Counted from the stretch's first letter, positions 1 through 10,715 are shown. The stretch is DNA of 64,000 nucleotides from Phocoena phocoena (GCF_963924675.1 NC_089224.1:43939158-44003157); one strand, 5' to 3'. The notes: generated by a model not told the origin, from the sequence alone. Program-made: numbers and translations.

Positions 1-433
1 AGTCAGAAAGAGAAAAACAAATACTGTAGGCTAACACATATATATGGAATCTAAAAAAAAAAAAAATGGTCATGAAGAACCTAGGGGCAAGATGAGAATA
101 AAGACGCAGACCTACTAGAGAATGGACTTGAGGATATGGGGAGGGGGAAGGGTAAGCTGTGACAAAGTGAGAGAGTGGCATGGACATATATACACTACCA
201 AACGTAAAATAGATAGCTAGTAGGAAGCAGCCTCATAGCACAGGGAGATCAGCTTGGTGCTTTGTGACCACCTAGAGGGGTGGGATAGGGAGGGTGGGAG
301 GGAGGGAGACAGAAGAGGGAGGAGATATGGGGACATATGTTTATGTATAACTGACTCACTTTGTTATAAAGCAGAAACTAACACACCATTGTAAAGCAAT
401 TATACTCCAATAAAGATGTTTAAAAAAAAAAAA
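1..433 (+). mobile_element. L1 LINE 3' end (end of ORF2 and 3'UTR), cut by window start
   Basis: The first bases match the last ORF2 codons and 3'UTR of the L1 at 23736-30897. The piece ends with an AATAAA-type signal near 410 and an A-tail at about 422-433. The 5' part lies outside the window, so no target-site duplication can be tested. Sense orientation is plus. The 3'UTR carries the same G-rich block as three other L1 copies here, which places it in the same relatively young subfamily. Confidence 0.9.
277..308 (+). other. G-quadruplex-capable G-rich block in L1 3'UTR
   Basis: Six or more runs of three or four G separated by one to three bases (GGGG-T-GGG-ATA-GGG-A-GGG-T-GGG). The same block recurs at 12511-12531, 19662-19692 and 30741-30764. 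G-rich 3'UTR tracts are a known feature of mammalian L1. Folding is inferred from the pattern only. Confidence 0.7.
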
Positions 434-689
434 GTTCATTTCAAGTACCAAGCTGCATTTTTTAAGGTAAAAGTAAGTCCATTCCAAGGAACACTATAGT
501 AAAATTATATAAAGTCGAAAACAAAAGAAACAATCTTGAAGCTGAATGGAAAGGAAAAAAACAAGAGATAACTGAACAAATGGGTATCATTAGCAACAGT
601 AATTTGTAGAAGAAAATGATGTATTTGCTTTAAATAATCAGTTAACTATTTCTTTGGATTTAGTCTGTGTTCTAATTAATCTGTATATC

Positions 690-800
690 TTTTGTTATGG
701 CTACTATTATTATTCCCATTTTACAAATGAGGGAATTGAGGCCCTGAGAAGTTAAGAGACTTTCCTAAACTTATATAGCAGTTAAAAGGTAAAAGATATT
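690..800 (+). repeat. MIR SINE fragment
   Basis: The stretch reads like the MIR core: an ATTATTCCCATTTTACA-type start, then a GAGG...TTGAGGCCC...GAAGTTAAG segment and a CTTATATAGCAG-type segment. It is diverged, as expected for this old tRNA-derived mammalian family. Boundaries are approximate. The 434-689 stretch before it shows nothing I recognise. Confidence 0.8.
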
Positions 801-1409
801 TATCTTATGTTTTTATAACCAGCTTAATTATTATTTGACAGTAAGGACTAAGTCAATATTTTCCAAGATCATGTAATAGAAAGAATTTAGCACCCTACAT
901 CATTCAAATAACTCTTGGAAATTGCACTTAATTAAGAAGATGAGTGAACCCAGAGAGAATGCACAGGATGTAAGTAAGAACAGAAGCATAGAGCTTGACA
1001 AATGATGTCAGTAAATTTGCTTAACTGTAAATTTGATTTACAGTCAAATTTTACTGACTGTAAAGATAATAACTATTTTCTGAATTTAAAAAGGTAAAAT
1101 AAAAACTCTGAAATATTAAGATGTGTTAATTGGGATGACAGTTATAATGGAGAGTTAAAGCATAGCAAGTTTTACTGCCATTTGGGAGGAAGACAAAAAT
1201 ACTGAATAACAGTTGACTTTATTAGATAAATATTTCAAGAATATATATTAAAATCATATTCTAAAAAATATATATATATTATAACTTACATATATTATGT
1301 ATTATAAATTCCTGGTAGTATATGGATAAAAGAAGATTATGGGTTGTAGAAAACAGTACTAATAGTGGCAGAGAAGGAAAAAAAGAAGGGTAAACCCAAA
1401 ATGCACAAT
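801..1409. other. Unassigned AT-rich stretch
   Basis: No gene or clear repeat seen. It contains a small perfect hairpin at 1024-1044 (9-base arms ACTGTAAAT / ATTTACAGT, 3-base loop) and a low-complexity AT tract near 1262-1285. Confidence 0.5.
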
Positions 1410-1960
1410 AAAATGGTGGGAAAAGTTAAACAATATCATCACAATAAATGTAAATGGATTATATACACCTACTAAAGTACAAAAAGACTTTTTAAAAGGA
1501 AAAACTTATCTAGCTATACCTGCTTTAAAAAAATCACAACACAAATAAAACCACATTGAAATGTTCCTAACAAAAAAATGGCAAAGGATATACTGAACAA
1601 AAACTGTTCAGAAGAATGCTATTTGCCAATAAAATAATAGGCAAAATTAAAATTAAGGCAAAACATTAACATAGATTAAAAAGTATATGGTGTAATAATC
1701 AAAATAAAATTTACATAGAAGGCATAAAAATTATAAAATTTTACATACATAACATAATTAAGAAATCAATAAAGTGAAAAATCTATCAGACACCGATAAA
1801 CCAAGCAGTTAAAGAAAGAAATCGTTAAGCTCAACATATTTTTATACAAAACTGACTATAATTTTAAAGAAATAATTATTCACAAAACACATTTTTAACT
1901 GTAAGGCAATTAAAATAGAAAGCAACACTTAAAAGATGGATTTAAAAAATAATTTATGCT
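1410..1960 (+). mobile_element. Ancient L1/HAL1-like remnant, ORF2 5' (endonuclease) part
   Basis: The segment near 1436-1460 matches the start of L1 ORF2 (ATAAATGTAAATGGATTA, the LNVNGLN region). Later A-rich stretches can be laid along the endonuclease region with many indels. No reading frame survives. The high divergence suggests an old eutherian L1 or a half-L1 (HAL1). Both edges are uncertain. Confidence 0.55.
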
Positions 1961-2934
1961 TCAAAATTTTAAAAGCTTTCAGAAATAACTTAGTTTCTTT
2001 GAAACTTCACTTCCTTGAATGCTTTTTATAAATCTACATGTAGTATTTTATATTCCTTTTCTTTTTTCAGTTTCATCTTGTTAAACACTTGGCCCTTTTG
2101 TTTCAACCTGACAAAATCATCTTAGATATTAACTCACTCTATAACCAGTGTAAATTTTATTCCTCCATGATTGGTGTCAGTTTCTATATTAATAAAACTC
2201 TCTTCCATACACTCCTTTGAATCATTTATAAAAATGATAAATCAAAAATGAAAAATGTTAACAGAAAGGACAGAGACTTAAACTAATGTATCTAATTAGT
2301 GACGGAATAATGCATTAACCCTTTCAGATTATAAAGATTTGTATATTAATTATCTCTTCTTTATTCTCTGATACTGCATAAGATAGGAGTAATATAGCTT
2401 TCCTTTTAAGACTGTGCCCAATTATGGCCCTAAGCTTTTTTTACTTATCCATAACATGACCAAGAAAACATTGATTAAAAAGGAAAAAGATTTTGCTAAA
2501 GGCTTAAGGGAGCAAAGAAGAAATAGACAATAATACATGCATCTTCTGACATGCAGATATAACTTGGTTTTTGAGGCATACAGATTTTTCTTTGTTGACT
2601 TAGGATATAACAACAACAAAAAAAAGAGAGCGAGAGAAAGAAAACTTTCCAGAGTACTGACTTTCCAGTTCCTTATTTTCTTACTTGTAGGATAAATACT
2701 AATCATAAATTTCACCTCTAAGGAGTATCCTCAGACATCTAGACCCATTAGTAAAGGTCAAGAAAGAGAGCAATTTTATCCCCCTTACAATTTTGTGACT
2801 GATTCTCTAACTTTGTATACCTCATCAAGATAGCTATATTTTAAGAGATCAAAATAACAATAATATTCCAAAAGAGTTCCACTCATATGGTCATGGAGGA
2901 AATTATTCCAGAAATACAGTGCATTATTTAGGTG
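1961..2934. other. Unassigned sequence
   Basis: No gene or confident repeat. AT-rich with ordinary complexity. A 97-residue open frame on the minus strand (2422-2715) is hydrophobic, with no recognised domain and no coding context; I treat it as chance. Confidence 0.5.
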
Positions 2935-3105
2935 TTAAGGAGCTTAGGTACCAATCCTCACTGGAGTCAAGCACTGTAGTGTGAGTCAGAGCAAGAACAA
3001 GATTTTCCCCTCTCTGGGCCTAAGTTTTCTCATCTCCAAATCATGGGGTTGGGCTAATTTAGGTATAAGGCTTCTTCTTATTCTAATCTTTTGCTGGGCT
3101 ATGAT
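2935..3105 (+). repeat. MIR SINE fragment
   Basis: The core CTCTGGGCCTAAGTTTTCTC followed by ATCTCCAAATCATGGGGTTG matches the MIR/tRNA-core segment that normally reads as a 'CTGGGCCTCAGTTTCCTCATCTGTAAAATGGGG'-like block. Diverged; edges approximate. Confidence 0.75.
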
Positions 3106-4112
3106 CTTCCCCACTGCACCCCATCTGTTCAAAGCTTGGCTCCCCATAAAACTCAGAAAAACATTCTCTCTCTATATCTCAGCTATCTAGAAAAATTTCT
3201 TCTTCTTCTTTTTGTAAATACCTCTTGGCAGGAATATCTCCATTTTTTCTGATTTAAGCTCATGGTCTTCTTCCTTTAGTGGCTTGGGTCTCCCTTTTCA
3301 TGGGTGTCCCAATTGTGTATCTGGTTTCTCTGCAGCTATGTTTAGTTGGTTGGCTTTTTTACTTTCTTGAGAGAGAATTAATTCCTCTCTGGCCTCTCAG
3401 TCTTTGTGAGGCAAATAAACATTTCCTTTTATTGCTTGAATTGTCATGTAGGATGGTTTCTGCTATTTCCCTAAGCCTCTTGAAGGTAGGTTTTTAGCCA
3501 AATGCAATTATTCCCAAGTGCAGTCGGCTACATGACCTCAATCTTCTTCAAGCATATCCTTAGCCTACAGTGCTCTGCTGACCCTGCAAAGCTTTTATAA
3601 TCCCTTCTCTTAAATATGCACTTCCAGAGGTAAATCATTAACTTTCCACTCAAATTGCTGTATCAACAACTTTTGTTCACATACATTAAAGGACATCAAC
3701 TACCGGACATAAGCGTTCAAGTCCTTGTTGCAATAAGGTGATATCCTATGACATCTGTGGAATTTTACTGCCTGGTCATCTCCCTCTTCAGTATGCTATG
3801 AATTGGTGGGAAACATAACTAAATCTAAGAAAGTCAACTGTCATTTGGAAGATTTGTATAATAGATTCTAAGTTAATATATTAATAAGTAGAAGCTATTT
3901 TTTATTTGCTAGTGAAATACATACCTTGTCTTAGAGGGGTAGTGACATTTTAACTTGTCAATTAAGAGTAAGTACACAGTAGAGGGAGAAAAGAATGACA
4001 GGATATAGTATGAAAGTAAGAATAAATAGGTTTTGCTTAGAACATGTAGAGAAGTATTACATGATGAGGTTAAAATGATAGGCTGGTAAATATTATCAAA
4101 GATATAATCTTA
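3106..4112. other. Unassigned sequence
   Basis: No gene or repeat recognised. Short open frames at 2981-3190 and 3279-3497 begin in or next to a MIR or plain AT-rich sequence and show no domain. Confidence 0.5.
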
Positions 4113-4126
4113 AAGAGTTATAGTGA
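4113..4126. repeat. Target-site duplication, left (SINE 4127-4344)
   Basis: Fourteen bases AAGAGTTATAGTGA are repeated exactly at 4345-4358 after the SINE A-tail. This is the signature of L1-driven insertion and fixes both SINE ends. Confidence 0.95.
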
Positions 4127-4344
4127 GGGCTTCCCTGGTGGCGCGGTGGTTGAGAGTCCGCCTGCCGATGCAGGGGACACGGGTTCGTGCCCCTGTCCGG
4201 GAAGATCCCACATGCCGCGGAGCGGCTGGGCCCGTGAGCCATGGCTGCTGGGCCTGTGCGTCCAGAGCCGGTGCTCTGCGACGGGAGAGGCCACAGCAGT
4301 GAGAGGCCTGCGTACCACAAAAAAAAAAACAAAAAAAAACAAAC
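4127..4344 (+). mobile_element. CHR-type tRNA-derived SINE
   Basis: Begins GGGCTTCCCTGGTGGC. It carries a polymerase III A-box-like segment (GTGGTTGAGAG) and a B-box-like GGGTTCGTGCC, then the CHR body and an A-rich tail broken by C. It is flanked by a perfect 14-base duplication (4113-4126 and 4345-4358). CHR SINEs are tRNA-derived, occur in whales, hippo and ruminants, and move with L1 proteins. Low divergence from its siblings suggests a fairly recent insertion. Open frames through it on both strands are not genes. Confidence 0.95.
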
Positions 4345-4358
4345 AAGAGTTATAGTGA
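4345..4358. repeat. Target-site duplication, right (SINE 4127-4344)
   Basis: Exact copy of 4113-4126. Confidence 0.95.
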
Positions 4359-4580
4359 AAGGCAAACTTTTCCTTTGAGGAGAGTAACATAATCAGGTTT
4401 GTGTTCTAGTATGATCATGAAGAGGATAAACTGGAGGGAAAGAAACTGGAGGTGAGATAAAGTTAGGAAATGTGAACTGAGGTAGTAACAGAGAAGAGGA
4501 GAAAAAGATGCTTTAGGAGTTGATAATCACCAGATATGGAGATGACAAAGAGATACCTAGAGGAACTGAGAGGGTGAGGC

Positions 4581-4595
4581 CATGTCTTATTGTTT
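4581..4595. repeat. Target-site duplication, left (inverted L1)
   Basis: CATGTCTTATTGTTT is repeated exactly at 5485-5499. The last T's merge with the poly-T that marks the L1 tail on the minus strand. Confidence 0.9.
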
Positions 4596-5164
4596 TTTTT
4601 TTGATTTGAGGTTTCTCTCTATTTTATTTTTTAATTGGGGTATAGTTGCTTTACAATGTTGGGTTAGTTTCTGCTGTACAGTGAAGTGAATCAGCTATAT
4701 GTATACATGTATCCCCTCTTTTTTAGACTTCCTTCCCATTTAGGTCACCAGAGAGAACTGAGTAGAGTTCCTTGTGCTATACAGCACATTCTCATTAGTT
4801 ATCTGTTTTATACATAGTAGTGTATATATGTCAATCCCAACCTCCCAATTCATCCCACCACCACCACCCCACCACCTCACTTTCCCCCCTTGGTGTCCAT
4901 ATGTTTGTTCTCTACATGTGTGTCTCTATTTCTGATTTGCAAATATATTCACCTGTACCATTTTTCTAGATTCCACATATATGCATTAACATATTATATT
5001 TGTTTTTCTTTCTGACTTACTTCATTCCGTATGACAGCCTCTAGGTCCATCCACATCTCTACAAATGACCCAATTTCGTTCTTTTTAATGGCTGAGTAAT
5101 ATTCCATTGTATATATGTACCACAACTTCTTTATCCATTCATCTGTCAATGGACATTTAGGTTG
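4596..5164 (-). mobile_element. L1 3' segment (3'UTR and end of ORF2) of a 5'-inverted L1
   Basis: Read on the minus strand this is the last part of ORF2 and an L1 3'UTR ending in a poly-A (poly-T at about 4591-4602). The 3'UTR differs from the G-rich type at 1-433 and contains a long CACC-rich stretch at 4858-4885. It joins at 5164/5165 to L1 sequence in the opposite orientation. Together they form one insertion with a shared 15-base duplication, the pattern left by twin priming. Confidence 0.92.
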
Positions 5165-5484
5165 GCACATGAAAACATGCTCAATATTAGTAATTATTAG
5201 AGAAATGCAAATCAAAACTACAATGAGGTATCACCTCACACTGGTCAGAATGGCCATAATAAAAAAATCTACAAACAATAAATGCTGGAGAGGGTGCAGA
5301 GAAAAATGAACCCTCTTGCACTGTTGGTGGAAACGTAAATTGATGTAGCCACTGCGGAGGTTCCTTAAAAAACTGAAAATAGAACTACCATATGACCCAG
5401 CAATCCCACTCCTGGGCATGTACCCTAAGAAAACCATAATTCAAAAAGACACATGCACCCCAATGTTCATTGCAGCACTATTTA
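5165..5484 (+). mobile_element. L1 ORF2 segment, inverted part of the same insertion
   Basis: Plus-strand ORF2 sequence from the AGAAATGCAAATCAAAAC region to the CATTGCAGCACTATTTA region. In a normal L1 this piece lies immediately upstream of the segment at 4596-5164, with roughly 20 bases missing at the junction compared with sibling copies. Ends exactly at the right duplication. Confidence 0.92.
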
Positions 5485-5499
5485 CATGTCTTATTGTTT
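5485..5499. repeat. Target-site duplication, right (inverted L1)
   Basis: Exact copy of 4581-4595. Confidence 0.9.
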
Positions 5500-5755
5500 A
5501 GTAAACGAGTAGATGGTGAAGTTATTAGCATAATTAGAAAATTGAAAAGAGGTGCAAGCTTATGGGAACCAAGGGAAGACATGATTTCAACTTTAGCAGT
5601 GTTGAATTTAAAACTGCAAATAAAAATGTGAGTATTAGGAGAAGGCTGAGATGTAGAGGTATGGAGTTTGAAAGGTGGCTGAAAAACAAAGACACTCCAT
5701 GTTAATAATTGTGTTTATAAAATGAATGACAGTCTTTATGGATTGAATTCAACTT

Positions 5756-5779
5756 ATTTGGATTGAATTCAATCCAAAT
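5756..5779. repeat. 24-base perfect palindrome
   Basis: ATTTGGATTGAA followed by its exact reverse complement, centred on GAATTC. A neighbouring direct copy of TGGATTGAATTCAA lies at 5740-5753, so the palindrome sits in a short local duplication. No function assigned. The rest of 5500-5839 is unassigned. Confidence 0.85.
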
Positions 5780-5839
5780 TGCTCTTACTGTTAAGTTTAT
5801 ATTGAATTATTTAATGGTTGTGTGCTCCTCTTATAAACT

Positions 5840-6045
5840 TACGATTTGCCTCTGAAGTGGAGGATGGTTTTGTGGGACTGAGCCCCTAACCTTTGGGGTC
5901 TGCACTAATTCCATATACTTATTGTCAGAAATAATTAAATTGCAGGGCACCCAGCTGGTGTCCACAAAGAAATGAAGAATTGTTTGGTGTGATAGTCCCA
6001 CATATTTGGTGTCAGAAGTGTTTGTGAGGATAGACAAACATAGAT
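5840..6045 (+). repeat. Interspersed repeat, unclassified, related to 8160-8380
   Basis: Shares ordered blocks with 8160-8380, including GTGGGACTGAGCCC(C/T)TAACC, a GCACCCAGCTGGTGTC-like block and TGGTGTCAGAAGTGT. I recognise the pattern as a dispersed mammalian repeat, but I cannot name the family with confidence. The minus-strand frame at 5831-6055 runs through it and is not supported as a gene. Confidence 0.65.
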
Positions 6046-6159
6046 TTTCTTTCACTTACATACATGGAAAGTCTAGAGAGCTTTATAATGCTTCATTTTT
6101 AAGTACGAATACAAAGCACAGACCAAAATTCACTTTTAAAAAGCCTCACATAAAAATGA

Positions 6160-6650
6160 CGATAACATAAATAAATGGAGGTAAAACAATGGTAGGGATA
6201 GAAGAATATTGCAAATAATTATAATTAATATTCTCATAGAGACAGGAAGATATTGTATCCATGCAATAAGAACAGAAGTTATTGCAAAGGAACAATCAGA
6301 GAGTAAAACATAGCTCTGGAAAATTAAAGTATGTAGGCAGAAATATAAAAATTTAATGAACAGTTCAAACTATATGGCTGAGAAATAATCCTAAAATGGA
6401 ACCAGAAAGGCAAAGGCTGCAAAATAGGGCAGAAAAGTGAAAATCAAACAGTCAATGTAGGAAGCACAATATCTGATTAATTGGAGCTAGAAGAAGGAGA
6501 AAACAATGCACCTATTAGAAGGTAAATTATCCGAGGAAGTAAATTTCCATACTTAAACACTCTGGGTTTTCAGAATAGAGAACCACTATGATGAATGAAA
6601 TTTTAGGACACCGGAGATAAAGGTATCTTTAAAAGTTTCAGAGAGAGATT
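6160..6650 (+). mobile_element. Ancient L1/HAL1-like remnant, ORF1 3' part
   Basis: A-rich sequence that lays along the end of L1 ORF1. The stretch ending near 6640 resembles the conserved 'AAAGACAAAGAAAA...TTAAAAGCAGC' region. No frame survives. Divergence is high and the edges are uncertain. 6651-6944 is unassigned. Confidence 0.45.
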
Positions 6651-6944
6651 GGATTCATTGCTTTTGGTTGTTTTGTTTTGTTTGAGTAAAGGGAAATGAG
6701 AGTATCATGCCACTTTGGTGCTCTGATGACTGCTCTGTCTATATATGTTTCCAATTTTAGGTAGTTCTTACTGTTTGCAGTCCCATGAAGATCTATCCCC
6801 CAAATACCTAATATTGCTATGTCCTTTGTCAATTTGGCTCCTAGAATAAGAATTTGAGGCTGTGTGTGTGTCCTGAGTAAAATTACCATGTACATATTAT
6901 GCTTCCCAAACACAATAGCAAATGTATGGGGACATATGGCATTG

Positions 6945-7105
6945 TGATAGAGTGCAGGCTTAGATTTGAATCTCTGCCCCAATTCTTGCTCAGCCAATTA
7001 CTTCCACGAATCTCAGAATAATAATACTTTCCATGCCTTAACTCACAAAGCTTTCAAATGAACTGATGACCATAAAAGCATTTTAAGATAATTCTGTATA
7101 AATAT
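6945..7105 (+). repeat. MIR SINE fragment
   Basis: The sequence AGAGTGCAGGCTTAGATTTGAATCTCTGCCCC, followed by a diverged GCTCAGCCAATTACTT-type segment, matches the MIR 5' half (tRNA-related head and early core). Confidence 0.75.
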
Positions 7106-7589
7106 TCTGTTATTCAAATAATATAGCATATGTTAATTTATCTTAAAATTATTTTCACCTTAAAAGATCAATCCATAATATATAAGATAGGGGACTGCCC
7201 TTCCCAAATCACCCTAATCCCAAATTAGACGTTTATATTTATACATATGCTGCTTTATCAGCTTGAGTTGTTAGGACATTGTTTTAGTCATCACACTGAT
7301 TTTTTTTTTCCTTTTTCCATTGCTTTCTGTTCTGTTAACCATTTTTTGTAAAATTCGGCTATGCTGGTACTTCCTTATTGATGCTATATATCCTACACTG
7401 AGAGGATTTTACCTCATTGTCCCTGACAAGCAGCTAATAGTATGCTTTCTCTTCCTTTTCCCAAATTCTGACCCATTAAAAACAATGAAAAAAGAGCAAC
7501 ACTATAACATTTTGTTAAGATGAGTCAATTCTAATATTGGAAATGATTTTGTGTGAGATAACAGAAAAACTATATATTGGTCTCTGCCT
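7106..7589. other. Unassigned sequence
   Basis: AT-rich with a T-run at about 7301-7310. No repeat or gene recognised. Confidence 0.45.
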
Positions 7590-8425
7590 GCTGGCACAAG
7601 CTCCTGAAACCCTTATAAATTCCTACGGGATAAGAGCACCAGGAGCATCTTTTGTTCTACTAAGGTGACTCTGGATGGGCTCCTGCATGGGAGCAGCTCA
7701 CCAGAAAGACCAAGCCATGATTAGAAGCCTGGAATTTTCTGCCCCACTCCCCTATCCTCCAGAGAGGGGAGAGGAGCTGGAAATGGAGTCAATAACTAAC
7801 CACTCCTAGTTGAGGCAGCCTCCATAAAACCCAAAAAGCATGGGGTTCGGAGAGCTTCCAGGTTGGTGGATGCATTCACCCCAGCAAGATGATGCACCCC
7901 AACTCCATGGGGACAGAAGCTCCTGCACTCAGGACTCTCCCAGACCTTGCCCTATGCATCTCTTGCTCTAACTGTCCATCTATATCCTTTATCATATCCT
8001 TTAATAAACTGGTAAATGTAACTAAGTGTTCCATTGAGTTATGTGAGCCTCTCTAACAAATTAATCGAACCCAAGGATGGGGTTGTTGGAATCTTGTTGG
8101 AAGTGCTGAACTATAGCTTCTTGGTCAGAAGTACAGACAATGACCTGGACTTTTGACTGGCATCTGAAGGGGTTGGTTGTGGATGAGGGAAGGTTGTGGT
8201 GGGGACACACTTGTGGGACGGAGCCCTTAACCTGTGAAATCTAATGCCATCTCCAGGTAGAAAGTGTCATAATTGAGTTAAAGTCTCGAACACCCTACTG
8301 GTGTCACAGAGTTGTTTGCTGTGGGGAAAAACCTCCACAAGCTTGGAGACCAGAAGTGTCAGAAATGAAGTGTTTTGCGTGAGTAGTAAAGGAGACACAC
8401 AGAGAAGAAACACACAGTGGGGAAG
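7590..8425 (+). repeat. Old LTR-like interspersed repeat
   Basis: Moderately GC-rich against its surroundings. A TATA-like CTTATAAATTCC lies near 7612, and an AATAAA at 8003-8008 is followed by the continuing repeat. Its 3' portion (8160-8380) is related to 5840-6045. The order TATA-like box then AATAAA fits an endogenous retroviral LTR, but I could not define clean TG...CA ends or a duplication, so the class is inferred. 8426-8713 is unassigned. Confidence 0.5.
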
Positions 8426-8713
8426 AACTAGGTTTTTCCCTACATAGGAAGGAAAAAGACTGGGTTGTTTTTCTATTACATTTTGTTTGTAGTCTATCCA
8501 GAAGCCAAACATATCCTGACATTTTTATAAAAGATTCAGTATAATACAGCTTTAATTTCCAGAAGATCTCAACATTGTCACTGGTTTTTACACTGGTTTG
8601 TAAAGTAGACTTTGGCAGCTTGGGTGTTTGTTTTCTTTTCCTTCCTATGGAACAGTTTTCTAGATATTTCTGGATAGTTTCTGTTTTTGATGACATTTAC
8701 TTGGCCAATAATT

Positions 8714-8728
8714 ATCAGTGTTATTCTT
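8714..8728. repeat. Target-site duplication, left (SINE 8729-8939)
   Basis: ATCAGTGTTATTCTT repeated exactly at 8940-8954. Confidence 0.95.
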
Positions 8729-8939
8729 TTTTTTTTTTTTTTTTTTTGCGGTACGCGGGTCTCTCACTGTTGTGGCCTCTCCTGTTGCGGACCACAGGCT
8801 CCGGATGCGCAGGCTCAGCAACCATGGCTCACGGGCCTAGCCGCTCTGTGGCATGTGGGATCTTCCCAGACTGGGGCATGAACCCGTGTCCCCTGCATCG
8901 GCAGGCGGACTCTCAACCACTGCGACACCAGGGAAGCCC
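8729..8939 (-). mobile_element. CHR-type SINE, minus strand
   Basis: Starts with a run of about 20 T (the A-tail of the minus strand), then the reverse complement of the CHR body, ending ...CCAGGGAAGCCC. It is flanked by a perfect 15-base duplication. The reading frames at 8575-9024 and 8687-8881 cross it and are not genes. Confidence 0.95.
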
Positions 8940-8954
8940 ATCAGTGTTATTCTT
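8940..8954. repeat. Target-site duplication, right (SINE 8729-8939)
   Basis: Exact copy of 8714-8728. Confidence 0.95.
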
Positions 8955-9559
8955 GAAAGTGAATGTCTCATATAATGTATTGTCATTGTTTCTACATAGC
9001 AATGTTGACATATATCTGATCTAATAAATTAGCATAAGCATATAGCAGGAATATTTGTCAATAAAATGAATTCATATTCTAATGTATGGACTGACATAAT
9101 TTTTGTAGAAAATATCAGACATTATATTTTTATATTCAAAACATTAAGCCCCAGTATCTCCTTTTCTTATTTTCTTATAGCAAAATCTTGATTTATGTTA
9201 GAAATTGCCATTCAGCGGGGGAGAAGGAAAGAGTCACAGGAAAATGAAAGGAATGGAACATGAATATCTTTACGATGAGTATGGTAATCTTATATTTTTG
9301 ACCCAGTTAGGTACAGAAAATTATTACTCAAGTTAAGTTCAAATGATATTTGTTCTCCCTTCTATGAAAATTGAAGTCCATTCTTCCAGAATAAGTTCTT
9401 CAAAAACTAGTTAAATGATCAAAGCATCAAACATAAAGAAAATCTTTATGTTTAAATCTTTTTTCTATAAATATAAAATCTTTTATGTTTATATATCAGC
9501 CCTATAAAAATATAAAAACATAATGAACATTAATATTACAGATTTATTATTAGATATAG
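8955..9559. other. Unassigned sequence
   Basis: No gene or repeat recognised. A local repetition of ATAAAATCTTTTATGTTTA-like words lies at about 9435-9490. Confidence 0.45.
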
Positions 9560-9765
9560 GACAGTTGGGGCTAGATTGAAGGACATAATTTAAAGTTGAC
9601 TCAGAACTCTCCTTCCTGAGGAAGTAGGTCAATATTCCTATCAGAAAGTAAGTACTCAAGAGCAGGGATTTTGGTCTATTTGGTCCAGGGCCCAAAACAT
9701 TACATAAAACATAGCAATCACTCAATTAACAATTATTGATTTACTAAATCATGAAATCAATTAAA
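9560..9765 (+). repeat. L2 LINE 3' end fragment
   Basis: The order GAGCAGGGATTTTGGTCTAT ... AAAACATTACATAAAACATAGCAATCACTCAATTAACAATTATTGA resembles the L2 3' end, whose usual form is 'AGGGCAGGGATTTTGTCT ... GGCACATAGTAGGTGCTCAATAAATATTTG'. Diverged, as expected for age. Confidence 0.65.
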
Positions 9766-10481
9766 CACTGGGATGAATAAATAAAATTCATGGATTACAG
9801 GTCAAAACATTAGCAGAACTTACCAATTATCCTGTAATTTGGAGGATCAATACTGGAGTTCTGATTGAGTTAAGGTGAAGGCCTTTTCATTTGGACCCCA
9901 TTTTCAGAGGGGGTTAACAACACTTGGTGGGATCTGCACCTGTGGTTGAAAGCCAAGAATAACTCTATTGAGCCTAAAGTCCTTGAGTTGCAGAGTTTCC
10001 TTTTACATGAAGTTTTTCCACTCTGAATGGCCAAATTTTGATTTTTCCCAATTGAGCAGTCTTCTCTTAATGCAGCAGGCCTTCTCCAGTTAAAGAGGCA
10101 ACAGCATGAGGGAGAATGCCAGTTTCAGATATGGAGAGACCCAACATAGATCCCAGGTCACACTGACTCAGCAATTTAGACTATCATACAAATAATACGA
10201 ATCACAAGTACATTTTAGTAGCACCAGATTTTCACTATCAGGGAAATGGATGACAACATAGACAATAAGACCTGAAAGATTAAATAATGAGCCAGTATAC
10301 CAATATGAAAAGGGAGCTATTAGATTTACAGACATATATATTTGTATGAATTTTGTATGTATGTACGCAGAGTTCTTAAAATCCCTTTCCTTCTTCCTTA
10401 TATTTTCAAATATCTGATTAAGTATTTTCCCCCCAAAACCTCAATGGTTTATTGATAAATTTCTGTACTGAAAATTGTTTA
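9766..10481. other. Unassigned sequence
   Basis: Ordinary-complexity sequence, with 9890-10160 less AT-rich than the surroundings. No repeat or gene recognised. Confidence 0.45.
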
Positions 10482-10496
10482 AAAACAAAGTTATAG
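10482..10496. repeat. Target-site duplication, left (SINE 10497-10700)
   Basis: AAAACAAAGTTATAG; the right copy at 10701-10715 differs by one base (C for T). Confidence 0.85.
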
Positions 10497-10700
10497 GGCT
10501 TCCCTGGTGGCGCAGTGGTTGAGAGTCCGCCTGCCAATGCAGGGGACACGGCTTCGTGCCCCTGTCCGGGAAGATCCTACATGCCGCGGAGCGGCTGGGC
10601 TCATGAGTCATGGCTGCTGAGCCTGCGCATCCGGAGCCTGTGCTCCGCAACGGGAGAGGCCACAACAGTGAGAGGCCCGCGTACCACAAAAAAACCCAAA
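10497..10700 (+). mobile_element. CHR-type SINE
   Basis: CHR body beginning GGCTTCCCTGGTGGCGCAG, ending in an A-tail with a CCC interruption. Its B-box-like region reads GGCTTCGTGCC instead of GGGTTCG. Flanked by a 15-base duplication with one mismatch. The frames at 10441-10707 and 10515-10715 are within the SINE. Confidence 0.95.
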
Positions 10701-10715
10701 AAAACAAAGCTATAG
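10701..10715. repeat. Target-site duplication, right (SINE 10497-10700)
   Basis: One mismatch to 10482-10496. Confidence 0.85.

Noticed and set aside
4096..4390. Overlapping short frames on both strands
   Set aside because: All run through the CHR SINE at 4127-4344; the same protein-like texts recur in every SINE copy.
6638..6997. 119-residue minus-strand frame
   Set aside because: Overlaps a MIR and an ancient L1 edge; no domain seen.
8304..8696. 130-residue minus-strand frame
   Set aside because: Runs out of an old LTR-like repeat into unassigned sequence; no domain or conservation evidence.
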